From contig JAODUO010000045.1 of the NCBI GenBank assembly GCA_025642075.2, positions 161,001 to 225,000 of the forward strand: 64,000 bases of DNA, given 5' to 3'. Shown here piece by piece: positions 1 to 12,259 of this stretch. This DNA is from Ridgeia piscesae. Lineage: Eukaryota > Annelida > Polychaeta > Sabellida > Siboglinidae. Each line of letters starts with the position of its first letter. Position 1 is the stretch's first letter. The notes beneath the pieces were generated by a model. That model did not search any database and had not been told where the DNA came from. It saw only the letters and a program-made list of their open reading frames with translations. The translations under genes were made by a program, and so were the position numbers.

Positions 1-1361
1 CTTAGGATTCTGGTGATCTTTATTCAATAAGTTTGTAATAATAATAATGTTCTTTTATTCAGCAGCCAGAGAAGAGACTGAGCAGTATGATTGGATGTTA
101 AATATTTAGTAAAATTTAAAATATAGTACGTATATATTTAGATCACTGAATTGTGTATCAGATCAATTATTTAGCTTATATTATTACATTATAATTAATT
201 AGCTTATATCGTGGCTAATTTGTGTAGGCAATTATATGTTGCAGTTTTATTAATTATTTTATGCATAGTACACAGTGAATTATTTGTGTAATTTAGATCA
301 GGTTAAATGTTTTCTGGGGATCAAAGAATATGCAAGTTTCTATTAATAACATTGTGTCATATGTAATCTGACTATATTCTTGTAGGTACAGCAACACTAA
401 AGTAAGTTAGGTTAATCCCACGGTTTGAAGAAGTGATAAATGACTCAACAATAATATTTATCGGAACAAACGACTCCTGAGTTTGTGGTTGGTTCTCCTG
501 CAGCCCTCTCTAAATAAACACGATTCGTGATAACATCTGATGGTAGTGATGCATTCATGACATCAAGTCTCCGCCCTTGTTTTATCTGACAACAGTTCAT
601 TGTTTGCTGGCTTCCATTTGGTCAACCACAAACTGATCACGTCTGATTCTCATCGGGGTACCGCTATTTGTGGTTTATACTCCCATATTGCAGCTTTGTT
701 TGTGCTGCCATCTGTTGATCGCGCCACTGAACATGACAATATTGATGACTTGTGGTTTCCGACTTAATGCTATATTTGGGGTTTCACTGCAGGCTTATTT
801 CCTGCTTCCCATCCCATCCCCAAACGACCTCTCTGGGTATTACCTGAGGATTATCCAGGGAGAAAACAATAAGTTTCTTTAGACGTAAACACAGAGGAAA
901 ATGTCAGATTCCACGAGTCCACAGCATCAGTCTGTCCCAGTAATTGAAAGGATGCTACGTATGCGAGCATCACAGTGGCATGAACTATGGAATACTCATA
1001 AACTGATTTAAACATGAGTTTAATTTACAACATGAAGACTTCATCAGCCAGAACACTGGGCCACTGCCACAAGCTTGATGAGTCTCACTTCTTGTGCAGA
1101 TCACATTTTTTAGACCCTGAAATTGGTCAGTTTGGCCCATCATCACAGGTTGTGGGTACAGAGAGACTGTTGGCCACTCTCCCCACTAGTAGGGGCGAGG
1201 AATGTGACTAAGCCAGGGACAGTTGTGGGTCATATGTCTCCCCAGAACATCCCAGGAATGCACAGGTGTCTAAGGTGTAGGTCAACACAAACACTGGTGG
1301 TGGGTGGACTCAACCAAGGCACTCTCACTCCTAGGAGGAGACTTGGGAAGATTCTTGCTTT
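1..1361. other. 5' flank or intron upstream of first recognised nephrin-like exon
   Basis: AT-rich non-coding DNA. The mature N-terminus of the nephrin-like protein starts in an exon entered in phase 1 at 1968, so at least one earlier exon with the start codon and signal peptide must exist. No ATG followed by a hydrophobic segment and a phase-1 donor stands out here. Short open frames at 670-882 and 1014-1377 have no recognisable composition. The missing exon most likely lies before position 1. Confidence 0.5.
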
Positions 1362-1860
1362 ACAGTCACCTTGCTAATACAGCCACCTTCTCAATACAGT
1401 CACCTTGATAGTAAGGATAACTTTTCAATACAGTCATTTTGGTAATATAGCCAGCCACCTTGTCTATACAGTCACCTTGGTAATACAGCTACCCTGTTTA
1501 TATAGTCACTTTGGTAATACAGCCACCTTGTCAATGTAGCCACATTGGTAATACAGCCACCTTGTCAATTCAGTAATCTTGGTAATGCAGCCACCTTGTC
1601 AATTCAGTCACCTTGGCAATGCAGCCACCTTGTCAATTCAGTCACCTTGGTAATGCAGCCACCTTGGCAATTCAATCACCTTGGTAATTCAGCCACCTTG
1701 TCAATTCAGCCACCTTGGTAATTCAGCCACCTTGTCAATTCAATCACCTTGGTAATGCAGTCACCTTGTCAATTCAGTCACCTTGGTAATTCAGCCACCT
1801 TGTCAATTCAGTCACCTTGGTAACTCAGCCACCCTGTCAGTTCAGTCACCTTGGTAATGC
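1362..1860. repeat. Minisatellite, about 34-36 bp unit
   Basis: About 14 imperfect copies of a unit alternating CAGTCACCTTGGTAAT and CAGCCACCTTGTCAAT. The internal half-units (about 17-18 bp) are themselves related. It ends about 100 bp before the first recognised coding exon of the nephrin-like gene. Confidence 0.9.
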
Positions 1861-1967
1861 ACACTGGGGTCCAAAATTATGTCTATGGCAATTTTGAACC
1901 GTAAATGTTTGACAACTGTTTTGTGAAGGTTTTGGCTGTTGCTGATGTGTTGTGTTGCTACTTGCAG

Positions 1968-2102
1968 TGTCTGGCGAGCCACAACGCATGACAGTAGGAC
2001 CAACCGATGTCAAGGTCATTCAAGGTCAAACTGCGATACTAAAATGTGTCGTTGAACATATCAAAGGAATTGTACAATGGGCGAAGGATGGAGTGCTACT
2101 AG
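1968..2102 (+). CDS. NPHS1-like: Nephrin-like exon: Ig1, first half
   Basis: Acceptor CTTGCAG ends at 1967 and donor GTAAGT starts at 2103; phase 1 in and out. It encodes the A-C strands of the N-terminal V-type Ig domain, with the first cysteine in AILKC and the core tryptophan in VQWAKDG. The wording VQW-KDG-LG matches the same place in nephrin and Kirrel proteins. The exon is incomplete on its own and needs 6678-6857 to finish the domain. Confidence 0.88.
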
Positions 2103-3677
2103 GTAAGTGGTTTATTAGTGTTCTTCTCAAAGTAATTCTTTATTTATTGTTTTTGTTAGGTAAGTAAATTCTTAGTTTTCTTTACCTGGAGAAACAAGTT
2201 ATTTATTCTTATAGCATCTAATGATGTGACGACTGTTACGTGACGCAGTGGTTGTGACTGCAGGTGTACTTGTTTTGTTGGAGCAAAACGATTGGTGAAA
2301 ATGTCCATTTATAAGTCTTGATGAAAAACGTGCGATTTATGCTTGGGGTTAAAACAAGTTTTAGATTTTGTTATAAAAAATAAGATTTGTTACTGATATA
2401 TTTTAGGACATGTGTCTTTCACTGTGCATCTCTCTTAGAAAATCAACAATGTGGTTCATAGCATCGACCGTGTGAATTACTCAAGAGATTAGTGTTAGGA
2501 AAGTTGACTAACCAGCTCTCAATGGAAAAAGGATTTGTTGTATTATTTCTCTGTACACATCTCGGAATACGGTGTACAGTGCTAATTAATGAGCATTGAT
2601 AAGGTTTTTCACTAATCCACCAGTTTTGTTGATTGGAACAAAACACTATAAAACCAAAGCAAATGGTTGAATGAGATATGGCTGTATATTGTATTGTATT
2701 CTTTACAGTTATACAATTAGACTTAAGGGAGGAGGAAAGTCTAAAATCTGTTTTTATTTCTTAACTTAGAGCAATGTAACTGGTGGCAGATGGTGAGTTA
2801 TGCTAAAATACACACTGTACCATTCTTTCAGATTTTTAGGGGTACCCCCCTCATATGGTTGACATCATGGATTTACATATTCGATTTTTACAGAAATTGT
2901 TAAGGCATAACCAACTGGTAAATTTCAACCAAAAAACACACAGATATACATATTCTATAGGCAGTGACAAAGTTACATTTTGGATTTTTTTATTTTTTAT
3001 TTTTTTATTACACCCATGTGTTTCACACCAGAATTTGTGACTGTACCTTATTTCAATGGCATATTACAACAATACTATGGCAAATATTTATTTTTTAAAC
3101 CTATAAATCGTCTGTGCAGTCTTCTAAGTTGGACACAGGCCACGATTATTGCAGATAGTAGATTGACCAAACTGATAGAACATTGCACAGATAGATGTTT
3201 GGAGCAACAGTAAGTAGTAACCAGATGGTTGTGAATAAACAAATTTTTTAGTTTGGTTTTCTGCCATCTGTTGTATAATATTCCCTCTGGCTGTGATACA
3301 TTCTTTTCACTCTTGGCAAATATTCATATTGACTAACCATAGTCAATGAAAGGATATTTTGATGTTTTGCGATTTATTATCTTTAAATGTCTAGCAGATA
3401 GTGTACCTACAGGGCACAATATAACAATAGTAACAGAAATTGGCTATGAGAAAGTAGTAATTCTCCCACAGTGTGATAACAGTATGGAACAAATTACATA
3501 CAGATTCTGTGAATGCAGATTGGTGTAATTACATGTAAATCACTCTGGCAGGTATGTGATAAGGCCAGAATAAAAGAGAGAGATAGTCTGGACTTTTGAT
3601 ATGTCAACTGCTTCCTTGTCCAGTAGCCATCTGTTGCTTCAATATCTGGGTGACAGCCTTGTTAAATATAGTCAGTA

Positions 3678-4561
3678 CTAAGTAGTCCAGACATGGGGTC
3701 AAATATATTTGTATTTGAAAGTATTTAAATACTTTTTTCAAAGTATTTTTATTTTATGTTTAGGAATTAAAAGTATTTGTATTTAAATACTTTCCTAAAG
3801 TATTTGACTTATTTAAATACTTTTTCAAATACATTGTCAGTATCAATATTCCTGTTTCAAGATCATGTGTAATGCCTACCAAACTGATTACCTTCTCAGC
3901 AACTTCTGGCAACAGTGCTAATTACTGATGAAGACACTTAACAGCAAATATCCCCCATGGCCCGGGCAGTGACCACAACTTTTGTTAGCTCTGAGCCAGA
4001 GGATGGATTAGCACCTGACAGTGACCTTAGGTCAATATCCCCTTTGTTCTTTAGTCAGGCTCCAAGCTGGCGCCAGCTATTTTGGTTTCCTGGCTGACTT
4101 TGAAGTTGAGCTGTCACACTTCCTCACAAGATCCTAGCAGTCATTAGCAGTGTCTCTTCTGAGGGCAACATAGGCATTTTAATATGGACCTCCTGGCTTA
4201 ACATAACAAACAATATATTTTGGCCTTTACTCCTGTGGATAGAGATTTCTAAGCCAGTTGTCACTGTGATGTAGTTAGCAATAACAATACTCCCTAGCAC
4301 TGGTCTGCCTGTCATCATATGAGCAAAACACTGATTATTGCTACAAACTATATGTCCCAATATATGAGTTGCTTTTCTGTTACCTACATAGTATGTAGTA
4401 CTTCCTAAAAGTGAAAAATATTTGAAAAGGTATTTTAAATACTTTCCAAATGTATTTGTATTTAAATACATTGTATTTAAAAGTATTTGTATTTGAATCC
4501 CTCAAGAGTATATTTGTATTTAAATACATTTAATTGTATTTGACCCCCTGTCTGCTAAGTA
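3678..4561. mobile_element. Non-autonomous hAT-like element
   Basis: The ends are inverted: left CAGACATGGGGTCAAATA near 3688, right the complement of CAGACAGGGGGTCAAATA ending 4554. CTAAGTA flanks both sides (3678-3684 and 4555-4561), a 7-8 bp target duplication as expected for hAT. Subterminal DNA repeats GTATTTAAATAC many times. No transposase reading frame is present. It lies in the intron between the two Ig1 exons. The exact left end is uncertain by about 2 bp. Confidence 0.72.
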
Positions 4562-4914
4562 CAGTTGTATTTATTATATGGTGACCTCTGTAACACAGGC
4601 ATGTAGCTGTTAGGGCCAACCTAGGACAATTGAGTTGTGCTTAAATGTAAAGTTCAGGAAACTATTTATGCTGTATTGTCACCTTGCTATTAGGGTCAGT
4701 TTAGTCTAGTCACATGGGTGGCCTTAATAACGAGGTCCCATTTTTCAGTTATACTCTGTGGATACCCCGGTAATACAGCACCTTATATAATCATCTGAGG
4801 ATTGACCCAAATTATATATATGAAATGAAAGTGAACATTTTAATCTTGCTGATGTGTGTGCGTGTAGTGCATTCATGTGTACAGGCACACACATCAGCAA
4901 GACTAAAATATAAT

Positions 4915-5030
4915 ATATATATATATTAAGGATGGGATGAATCTGGAATTTATAACACATATATATTAAGGATGGGATGAATCTGGAATTTATAACACAT
5001 ATATTAAGGATGGGATGAATCTGGAATTTT
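4915..5030. repeat. Tandem repeat, about 40 bp, three copies
   Basis: Three copies of ATTAAGGATGGGATGAATCT followed by GGAATTTATAACACATAT, in the Ig1 intron. The third copy runs into a segment rich in TTCGAATA-type inverted motifs. Confidence 0.85.
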
Positions 5031-5204
5031 ATTCGAATCGAATATCGAAAGAATATCCTAAAAATTTCGAATACGAATATTCAGTGGCTTAAAATGCAAT
5101 TAGAATTCTGAATGGTGTCGTGATGTCTTGCCGGGGCATGACGTCATCCCGTCGCCATGGGCACAACTTCATGCCAGAGTCGTCGGCATCATGGCCATAG
5201 ACAT

Positions 5205-5350
5205 CGATCTTTTTGTTTACTTTCTGACCTAACCTTGAAAACGACTTCTTACAGCTACCAAACTTATCCTCACATATCTTAAGTATATATGCACACACTA
5301 GGTTACAGAATAAAATAATTTATATTCCTATAAAGAATAAAATTAAGAAA
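5205..5350. repeat. Dispersed repeat, copy 1 (other copy 61966-62110)
   Basis: Shares TACTTTCTGACCTAACCTTG, AAAACGAC, TCCTCAC.TATCTTA and an AAATAAAAT run in the same order with 61966-62110. Family not recognised. Confidence 0.7.
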
Positions 5351-5645
5351 ACAAACTCGCCAAAAATCAACATGATCTACCATCAGTAATTTATCGCATG
5401 CATCGCTAAATAAATGACCTTCACAAATTCCGGTTTTATGCTAACCCTAAAGTAACTGTGACCCTAACTAAGCTTAAGCTAACTAATTCTAAACTTACCC
5501 GAAACTCTAACATTAAACCTTAACTCGACATTACTAACAAAACACCCCTCAACACAATACTCATATTAAGGTAAGCTTCGCGTAGCAGCCACTGACAGCT
5601 ATGACACTGGCGAGTTTTACGCGAGCTTGTTTTGTGAAATTTATT

Positions 5646-5792
<147 letters not shown>

Positions 5793-6677
5793 ATATTATA
5801 CATTCAGGTTTAATTGACTCATGAGGGAAGTGTAACAGAGCCATATGGAGTAAACCATAGATTTTCATATAGAATTAAATGCGTGAATGTGTTAGTTATT
5901 TCCGGCCAACCCAAGTATCTGGGGTTATCAAGTTTTCTTCTCTTCCGTCCGCTGTGCGAAGTTAACTTATAGGTGAACTAATCCACTAATCCAATACACC
6001 TGTCAGGTTATTAGTCATACTGTATAAAACAGGAGAGCTGTGTTCAGCGGGGTCTCCTGCCTATCCCTTACATAAATTGGTCTATGGGAAGTTGAAATAT
6101 ATTCTTGTTCGGAAATAGCAAAATGTCTTATTTAAAAAATTCAAAATACACACCGGACGTTCAGACAATTGAGAAAATTACACCTGATAAATATAAACGT
6201 TGATAAGTGAAAGATTACTGTAAATAAATATGGACACAAAATGGGATTATTTAATTAAGTTGAAATGTATCACTTTTACTACAGTCATGTTTTATATTTA
6301 GTATTTAAAAAAAAGTTTTTGATGTATTACTCCTTATGTTAAGTTTGGACATTTTGTGTGTGTGTACTTGTTTGCACGCATGTTAACGCATTAATGAAAA
6401 TGTGTATGTGGGGTAGTATGTACTAAGGGTATGAATGCCATTGGCCCCCTACATCAAAACAAAATGCTTGGCCCCCTACATCAAAACAAAACGGTTGCAA
6501 AAATCATGATGCCGTCAACAGCGAGACATTTTTTCAGGCAAACATTTTTACCTCTCAGATTATGTTTCAGCATTGCATATACAAGTTTACAAATGAGATT
6601 GTATTTTGGCTAACTTTACTGAGATAACTAGTACTACTACTTGTGTTTTTCATTGAGATCCTGTATTTTGATTCCAG

Positions 6678-6857
6678 GCTCCGAGCGAGATATCCCAGGA
6701 TTTCCCCGCTACAAATTGATTGGCAGCGTCGAGTTAGGAGAATACAACCTCATGATCAGCCGCGTCAGTCTGTCGGATGACGCAGAATATCAGTGCCAGG
6801 TGACACCAGCAGATGGTGACAAAGCCTTGATGGGATCAGCACACCTCCACGTCTTGA
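6678..6857 (+). CDS. NPHS1-like: Nephrin-like exon: Ig1, second half
   Basis: Acceptor ATTCCAG ends at 6677 and donor GTGAGT begins at 6858; phase 1 in and out. The translation opens with the split glycine codon and then SERDIPGFPRY, the most diagnostic motif of nephrin/Kirrel Ig1. It continues through YNLMISRVSLSDDAEYQCQV, holding the second cysteine in the usual D-A-Y-x-C context, and ends at the link to Ig2. Confidence 0.93.
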
Positions 6858-7324
6858 GTGAGTCACTAGATGGCAGCACTGTGTGTCAACATGGCAGGCT
6901 CTAGGCAAAAGGACATCAAACTAGAGAAATAGACTTTCTTTACAACATCATAAATTGTAGTGTTTTGGCTTCTGAGATTTGTAGTTAAAATTTGAAATAT
7001 TAAGGTAAGCTAAATGTAATAAAAACATATATAAATTTGAGCATTAACCACAAGTTGAACCATGTAATACAATTCATAATATCTAAGCTCTTTCATGATT
7101 ATAGTCATATGTACTTACTCTAGTGAATTTATACATGTTTACAGAAAACTTTAGAGTAATCTCAGTCAGATTGTCCACAATCTGTTGTATTTGTGTTTAT
7201 TCTTATTTGATATCAAAGTTTTTACATATGGTACATTTTTGTGTGTATTTATCCAGAATGACAGAATGTGAGTGAATGCCGGGCGAGTGAGTTTATGAAT
7301 AAAATAATAAAAGAAATTGACGAA

Positions 7325-7326
7325 AA

Positions 7327-7407
<81 letters not shown>

Positions 7408-7410
7408 ATA

Positions 7411-7458
<48 letters not shown>

Positions 7459-7470
7459 ATATTTACGGAG
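7325..7470. repeat. (AT)n microsatellite
   Basis: Long AT dinucleotide runs interrupted by AAACATAATATGTGTG near 7405; intron between Ig1 and Ig2. Confidence 0.95.
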
Positions 7471-7712
7471 GATAAACACATTAAAGCTCAATATAGCACA
7501 CTTATTTCCAATGTGGTCCTGCAATGAAGAGTTGGTAACAACTAATTTTAAGGTGCTGTAATATTTCTGTATTTAGCCACTATAATAGAAAGCTGGTCAC
7601 AACAATGCTGTAATATCAGCATTCCAGAGCAAATATCTGGATGGGTTGTTATTTACCCCACTTAGTATCTTTACCCCTCCCAGTGGGTTGATTTGTCTTC
7701 TCTGCCCTTCAG

Positions 7713-8036
7713 TTCCACCAGCTCAGCCCGAGATTCAGAACTACCCAAACGGCTCCGTCATCAAAGTACCGCATGAACAAGAAACGCTCAATCTCACCTG
7801 CATCTGTTCCAACGGCAAACCTGCCGCGACAATCACCTGGCTGCGAAACGATGAACTAATCACCGACAACGTCATCCAGTACTTCAGCTACGTGCTCGAG
7901 AACAAGTTGGAGGACGCCAAGAGTATTCTGACCGTTCGGCCACAGCATGAGGACAATGGCGCCATCTATACATGTCGCGCGATCAATGATGCAATAAGGA
8001 AACCACTCGACACGGTCGTTGTTCTGAGCGTCATGC
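7713..8036 (+). CDS. NPHS1-like: Nephrin-like exon: Ig2
   Basis: Whole Ig domain in one exon. Acceptor TTCAG ends at 7712, donor GTGAGT at 8037, phase 1 both sides. It begins IPPAQPEIQNY after joining, carries the first cysteine in LNLTC, tryptophan in ITWLRNDE and second cysteine in GAIYTCRA. Possible N-glycosylation sites are NGS near the start and NLT just before the first cysteine. Exon composition is clearly more GC-rich than its introns. Confidence 0.93.
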
Positions 8037-8069
8037 GTGAGTGATCACGATGCTATATCAATCAATGAA

Positions 8070-8460
8070 ATCATTTTATTGTCCTTAAAAAGGATATGCA
8101 TTTTACAACTCATGATCACATCTAAAATATATGGAATGGTCACAACAAAATGCAAATGAATTTCCAGATGTATCCATTACAAGAACAATTCAACCAGGTG
8201 ACATCAATATGACTCATTTAGCATTCAACATTCTAATGGCCACAGGCACAAAACTCCTGCTATAGCGAGATGTTTTACATTTTATACAACGGTATCTCCT
8301 TTGAGATGGAAGAACGTAGAGAGCGGGTGATCAGATTCAGTAGCGACAGCATGAGCTTTCTTCAAAATTGCATGGTCGATTATTTTGGAGAGCTTTGGTG
8401 TAGGTAAACCAATGATCTTGGCAGAAACACGTGAGATTTTCAGATAGTATAGCTACTCTT
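8070..8460 (-). mobile_element. LINE 3'-end fragment
   Basis: Read on the minus strand, 8230-8450 encodes a decayed stretch resembling the last residues of LINE reverse transcriptases (a His-Pro-Leu segment, then a degraded 'SF-P-AIR-LN'-like end). About 150 bp of non-coding sequence follows, ending AATAAAATG near 8080. It is strongly 5'-truncated and carries stops. The clade cannot be told from this piece. Confidence 0.5.
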
Positions 8461-8469
8461 TTTGGCTAG

Positions 8470-8745
8470 TCTGTGGCTTTGCCATATGTACAGAATTCCT
8501 CACAGACAGAAGCTTTCAGTGATAACCCCTCCACAAGTAATATCCATAATAGACAAAACACCCCACAGAAAAACTCCTCATAGGCAAAACATTGGTAAAA
8601 CCCCCCATTCTCGGACAGAATACATCATGGGCAAAAGTCATAAACCCTTGCTGACACAACCCCCCACATGAACCGACCCATTCGTGGGCACAACTAGACT
8701 TGGACATAACTCCTTATTGACAAAACCCTTCAGACAAAACCCCAC
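8470..8745. repeat. Degenerate short tandem repeat
   Basis: Irregular repeats built on GACAAAACCCCCCA-like units of roughly 22-30 bp; intron between Ig2 and Ig3. Confidence 0.5.
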
Positions 8746-8993
8746 ACTTTTTATAGATGGCATTATAGTCAATTAGCTAGATCATTATTATTGACTCTTG
8801 TATACGTAAAAAGGGTAAACAAATTATTTTAAATAAACAGATTGCAGACAAAACTAAAAATGACCATAATAGGTCTTGTTTGTGAAGTGTATTTCCATGA
8901 ATGGTTTTGTAAATTATAACCCTCGACATATCCAGTCAGCTTTCGATATCTTTAATACCGATCGATTCGGAAATCAACAAACTCTTTGTCTTG

Positions 8994-9360
8994 ATGTACC
9001 TGTGAACTGTATTTCTTTGGGTTTAGGTGAAAAAGAACTTACCTTGGCATTGTACTTACCTGTGAACTGTACTTCCATGGGTTTAGGTGAAAAAGAACTT
9101 ACCTTGGCATTGTACTTACCTGTGAACTGTACTTCCATGGGTTTAGGTGAAAAAGAACTTACCTTGGCATTGTACTTACCTCTGAACTGTACTTCCATGG
9201 GTTTAGGTGAAAAAGAACTTACCTTGGCATTGTACTTACCTGTGAATTGTACTTCCATGGGTTTAGGTGAAAAAGAACTTACCTTGGCATTGTATTTACC
9301 TGTGAAGTGTTCTTCCATGGGTTGAGATGAAAAAGAACTTACCTGGCATTGTGCTTACCT
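8994..9360. repeat. 60-bp minisatellite abutting Ig3 acceptor
   Basis: Six copies of a 60-bp unit (ACCTGTGAACTGTACTTCCA, then TGGGTTTAGGTGAAAAAG, then AACTTACCTTGGCATTGTACTT). The inner copies differ by only one or two bases. The array stops about 11 bp before the acceptor of the Ig3 exon. It is open in a frame on each strand because 60 is a multiple of three; I do not regard it as coding. Confidence 0.95.
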
Positions 9361-9371
9361 GTTTGTTTCAG

Positions 9372-9659
9372 ACCCACCTGGACCACCTGAGATCACAGGA
9401 TACGCGACGGACACAGTGAAGACGGGTGACACCCTCAAACTAGTTTGTACGTCAAAGGGTGGCAACCCCTTGGCCCAGGTCTACTGGTACAAGAACGACG
9501 CCGAGATCGACTTCTCATACACAAGTGGGGGTGATAAGTCCGTCAACGAACTGGTGTTCACCGTCCAGCCAAATGACAACGAGGCTGTGTACCGTTGTGA
9601 GGCATCAAACCTTGTGACATCAACCCCACTGACAACCGAAGTCAAGCTGATAGTGCAGT
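9372..9659 (+). CDS. NPHS1-like: Nephrin-like exon: Ig3
   Basis: Acceptor TTTCAG ends at 9371, donor GTGAGT at 9660, phase 1 both sides. A complete C2-type domain: PPGPPEITGY at the start, first cysteine in LKLVC, tryptophan in QVYWYKND, second cysteine in AVYRCEAS. The next Ig domains repeat the same linker pattern (aromatic residue then PP), typical of this family. Confidence 0.93.
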
Positions 9660-10130
9660 GTGAGTGCTATAATTGTCTGGGAGCTAATAAGGAAAATCCA
9701 TCATTAAATATAATCTTATGTTAGATTTAAGGAGCATTTTTAAGATGCAAAAAGCTGTTACTGTTGTTGCAAAGGACAAACATTTGCTGTAGAAAAAGTC
9801 ACTGTTTAATTGAGACTTGATTTTAAAGTGCAAAACCAGACTAATGACCTGATAGGACGTTTGGTAGACGTTTGGAGAAATAGTATTAAATATGAAGAGA
9901 TTTATCACACTATTTGTTAAAGTTTTCTTCTTTATGCTCCATTTCTCTACAAAATTGAATATGAAATAAGGTTTTATTCTTGAAATGTGATTGGCTCTTG
10001 TAGATTGGCAGATACAAAGTAAACTGGACAGGAAGAAAGACAAGTTCTTCCACGACTGCTCGCTCTGTTTTTAGCAAAGAATTGTCCTTTGTTTGACTGT
10101 AAAACAGATTGAAATGAAATGTGTTTGTAG

Positions 10131-10297
10131 TTGCCCCCAAGAAAGTGACAATCAGTGGCCACCAACATGCCAAGGCAGGGGAAGTGATCAAGCTGAAATG
10201 TGAGACAGCCATCAGCAACCCACCCGCGGTTGTCACCTGGTTCAGCAAGGGGCGGCAGCTACAAGGATCAAAGAGTGTCCAGTCCCCGTCTCCAAAG
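10131..10297 (+). CDS. NPHS1-like: Nephrin-like exon: Ig4, first half
   Basis: Acceptor TTTGTAG ends at 10130; the exon enters in phase 1 and leaves in phase 0 after ...SPK. First cysteine in IKLKC, tryptophan in VVTWFSKG. The donor is GTCTGT, weaker than the GTGAGT used by most introns of this gene, but the match in phase and domain content with 12127-12259 supports it. Confidence 0.88.
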
Positions 10298-10384
10298 GTC
10301 TGTGTTGACAGTTTGATCACAAAGACAAACCGTTTACTTCCACGCTGAATATAATTGTCATTTAAAAATGTTGGAAAAGATTAT

Positions 10385-11134
10385 ATAACTGGCACGGGTG
10401 TGTATATGTCTGGCACAGGGGTGTATATGTGTGGCACAAGTGTGTATATGTATGGCACAGGTGTGTATGTGTATGGCGCAAGTGTGTATATGTATGGTCA
10501 GGTTGGTATGTATGGCACAGGTGTGTATATGTATGGCACAAGTTTGGATATGTATGCCACAGGTGTGTATATGTATGGCACAGGTGTGTATATGTATGGC
10601 ACAAGTGTGTATATGTATGGCACAAATGTGTATATGTATGGCACAAGTATGTATATGTTTGTACAAGTGTGTATATGTATGGCACAAATATGTGTATGTA
10701 TGGCACAGGTGTGTATATGTATGGCACAAGTGTATATGTATGGCACAGGTGTGTATATGTATGGCACAGGTGTGTGTATGGCACAAGTGTGTATATGTAT
10801 GGCACAGGTGTGTGTATGTATGACACAAGTATGTATATTTATGGCACAAGTGTGTATATGTAATGTACAAGTATGTATATGTATGACACAAGTGTATATA
10901 TATATATGTATGACACAAGTGTGTATATATATGTATGACACAAGTGTGTATATATATATATGTATGACACAAGTGTGTATATGTATGTGAAATGTGTTAT
11001 GTATGACAAATTGTATATATATTATATAATATATATATATGTATGACACAAGTGTTATATATATGATAAATTGTATATATATTGTTGAACAATTATATAG
11101 TAATGTTATATATATATATAATGTATATTTAAAA

Positions 11135-11179
<45 letters not shown>

Positions 11180-11425
11180 ACAAAGTTATTTCATGTATGA
11201 CACAAGTGTGTATATATATGTATGACAAGTGTGTATATATATATATATGTATGACATAAGTGTGTATATATATGTATGACACAAGTGTGTATATATATGT
11301 ATGATAAGTGTGTATAGATATATGTATGACACAAGTGTGTATATATATGTATGACACAAGTGTGTATATATATGTATGACAAGTGTGTATATGTATGACA
11401 CAAGTGTGTATATCTGTGCACTCTC
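10385..11425. repeat. 21-bp minisatellite with AT arrays
   Basis: About 45-50 imperfect copies of GTGTGTATATGTATGGCACAA, changing after 10860 to GTGTGTATATATATGTATGACACAA and mixed with AT runs (11027-11175). Long open frames exist on both strands because the main unit length is a multiple of three; they are repeat artefacts. It fills the intron that splits Ig4. Confidence 0.95.
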
Positions 11426-11525
11426 AGACACATGCACATAAACCTACTTCTTCTTCTGCTTCAAGTGGTTAGCTCATTGCTCTATGTCAGCCATATGTTT
11501 GTCGAGCTTGGCTTTTAGAGTTTTC

Positions 11526-11720
11526 CTTCTCGGGTATTTGGGACCTCTACAGTAGTCCCTCCCTTCACCGGACCCTCTGACAAGTGGACACTTGCTATGT
11601 CGGGACACTATCTCAATGTATGGACTAGTCCACCATGTTAATGTCCCTCTGATGAGGGGACACCTGATGGACGCGGACAGCGGACAAGATATTTTGGTTT
11701 TCATTCCCTGCTGAGGCAGA
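11526..11720. mobile_element. Possible DNA-transposon end
   Basis: CAGTAGTCCCTCCCTTCACC followed by repeated GGACA-type motifs resembles the terminal region of pogo/Tigger-type elements and follows a TA dinucleotide. The opposite end was not identified, so this is weak. Confidence 0.25.
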
Positions 11721-12126
11721 CATAAAGCATTAATTAAAAAAAATTGGTCAAAATGTTTTATTTACAAAATGGCGGCGGACAGAGCAGCAAATCTCCCCGT
11801 TTTCAATGAACCAAACACAAACAAATTAGACTACTGTACAGGTTACACATTTACCCCCTTGTGTGAGATATTTTACTTCCCCTGGTATAGACACCAGATA
11901 GAAGGGACTAATGGCTTTTAGTGCCTCTTCTGAAAGACACAGGCAAAGTCTCGAAACAGTGGAAGGTGTGATTGAGCCGCTGGCCCCTCGATTCACAGCC
12001 CAGTGCATATATGCGTGCGCTTGCTCGCTCACACGCACGCTCGCACGCACGCACGCGCACACGCACATAACTTCCCACAAACTGGTTGTGTATTTTCAGT
12101 TGAATGACAATTATGACATCTTGTAG

Positions 12127-12259
12127 GGAGGCTATGTGACAACGTCAGAGATCAGTGTCATGTTGACAGACCGTGAGAACAATGTCATCTACCAGTGTCA
12201 TGCCACCAATGACGCACTGGGAGATGTAGTCATTGACACTGTCACCTTGGAAGTCATGT
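12127..12259 (+). CDS. NPHS1-like: Nephrin-like exon: Ig4, second half
   Basis: Acceptor TTGTAG ends at 12126 (phase 0), donor GTGAGT at 12260 (phase 1). Encodes GGYVTTSEISVMLTDRENN, then VIYQCHATND with the second cysteine, and a final VTLEVM strand. It completes the domain begun at 10131. Confidence 0.9.

Noticed and set aside
670..882. Candidate signal-peptide exon for the nephrin-like gene
   Set aside because: It begins with GTG, the hydrophobic segment is poor, and no phase-1 donor follows at a suitable place.
8876..9325. 149-codon and 114-codon repeat proteins
   Set aside because: Product of the 60-bp minisatellite, present on both strands, directly before a well-supported Ig exon.
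8994..9360. CRISPR-like regular array
   Set aside because: Units are contiguous copies with no unique spacers, in an animal gene intron.
10355..11437. Six or more long open frames on both strands with MYGTGVY-type repeats
   Set aside because: They arise because the minisatellite unit is 21 bp; all three frames are open, and the region lies in the intron between two halves of Ig4.
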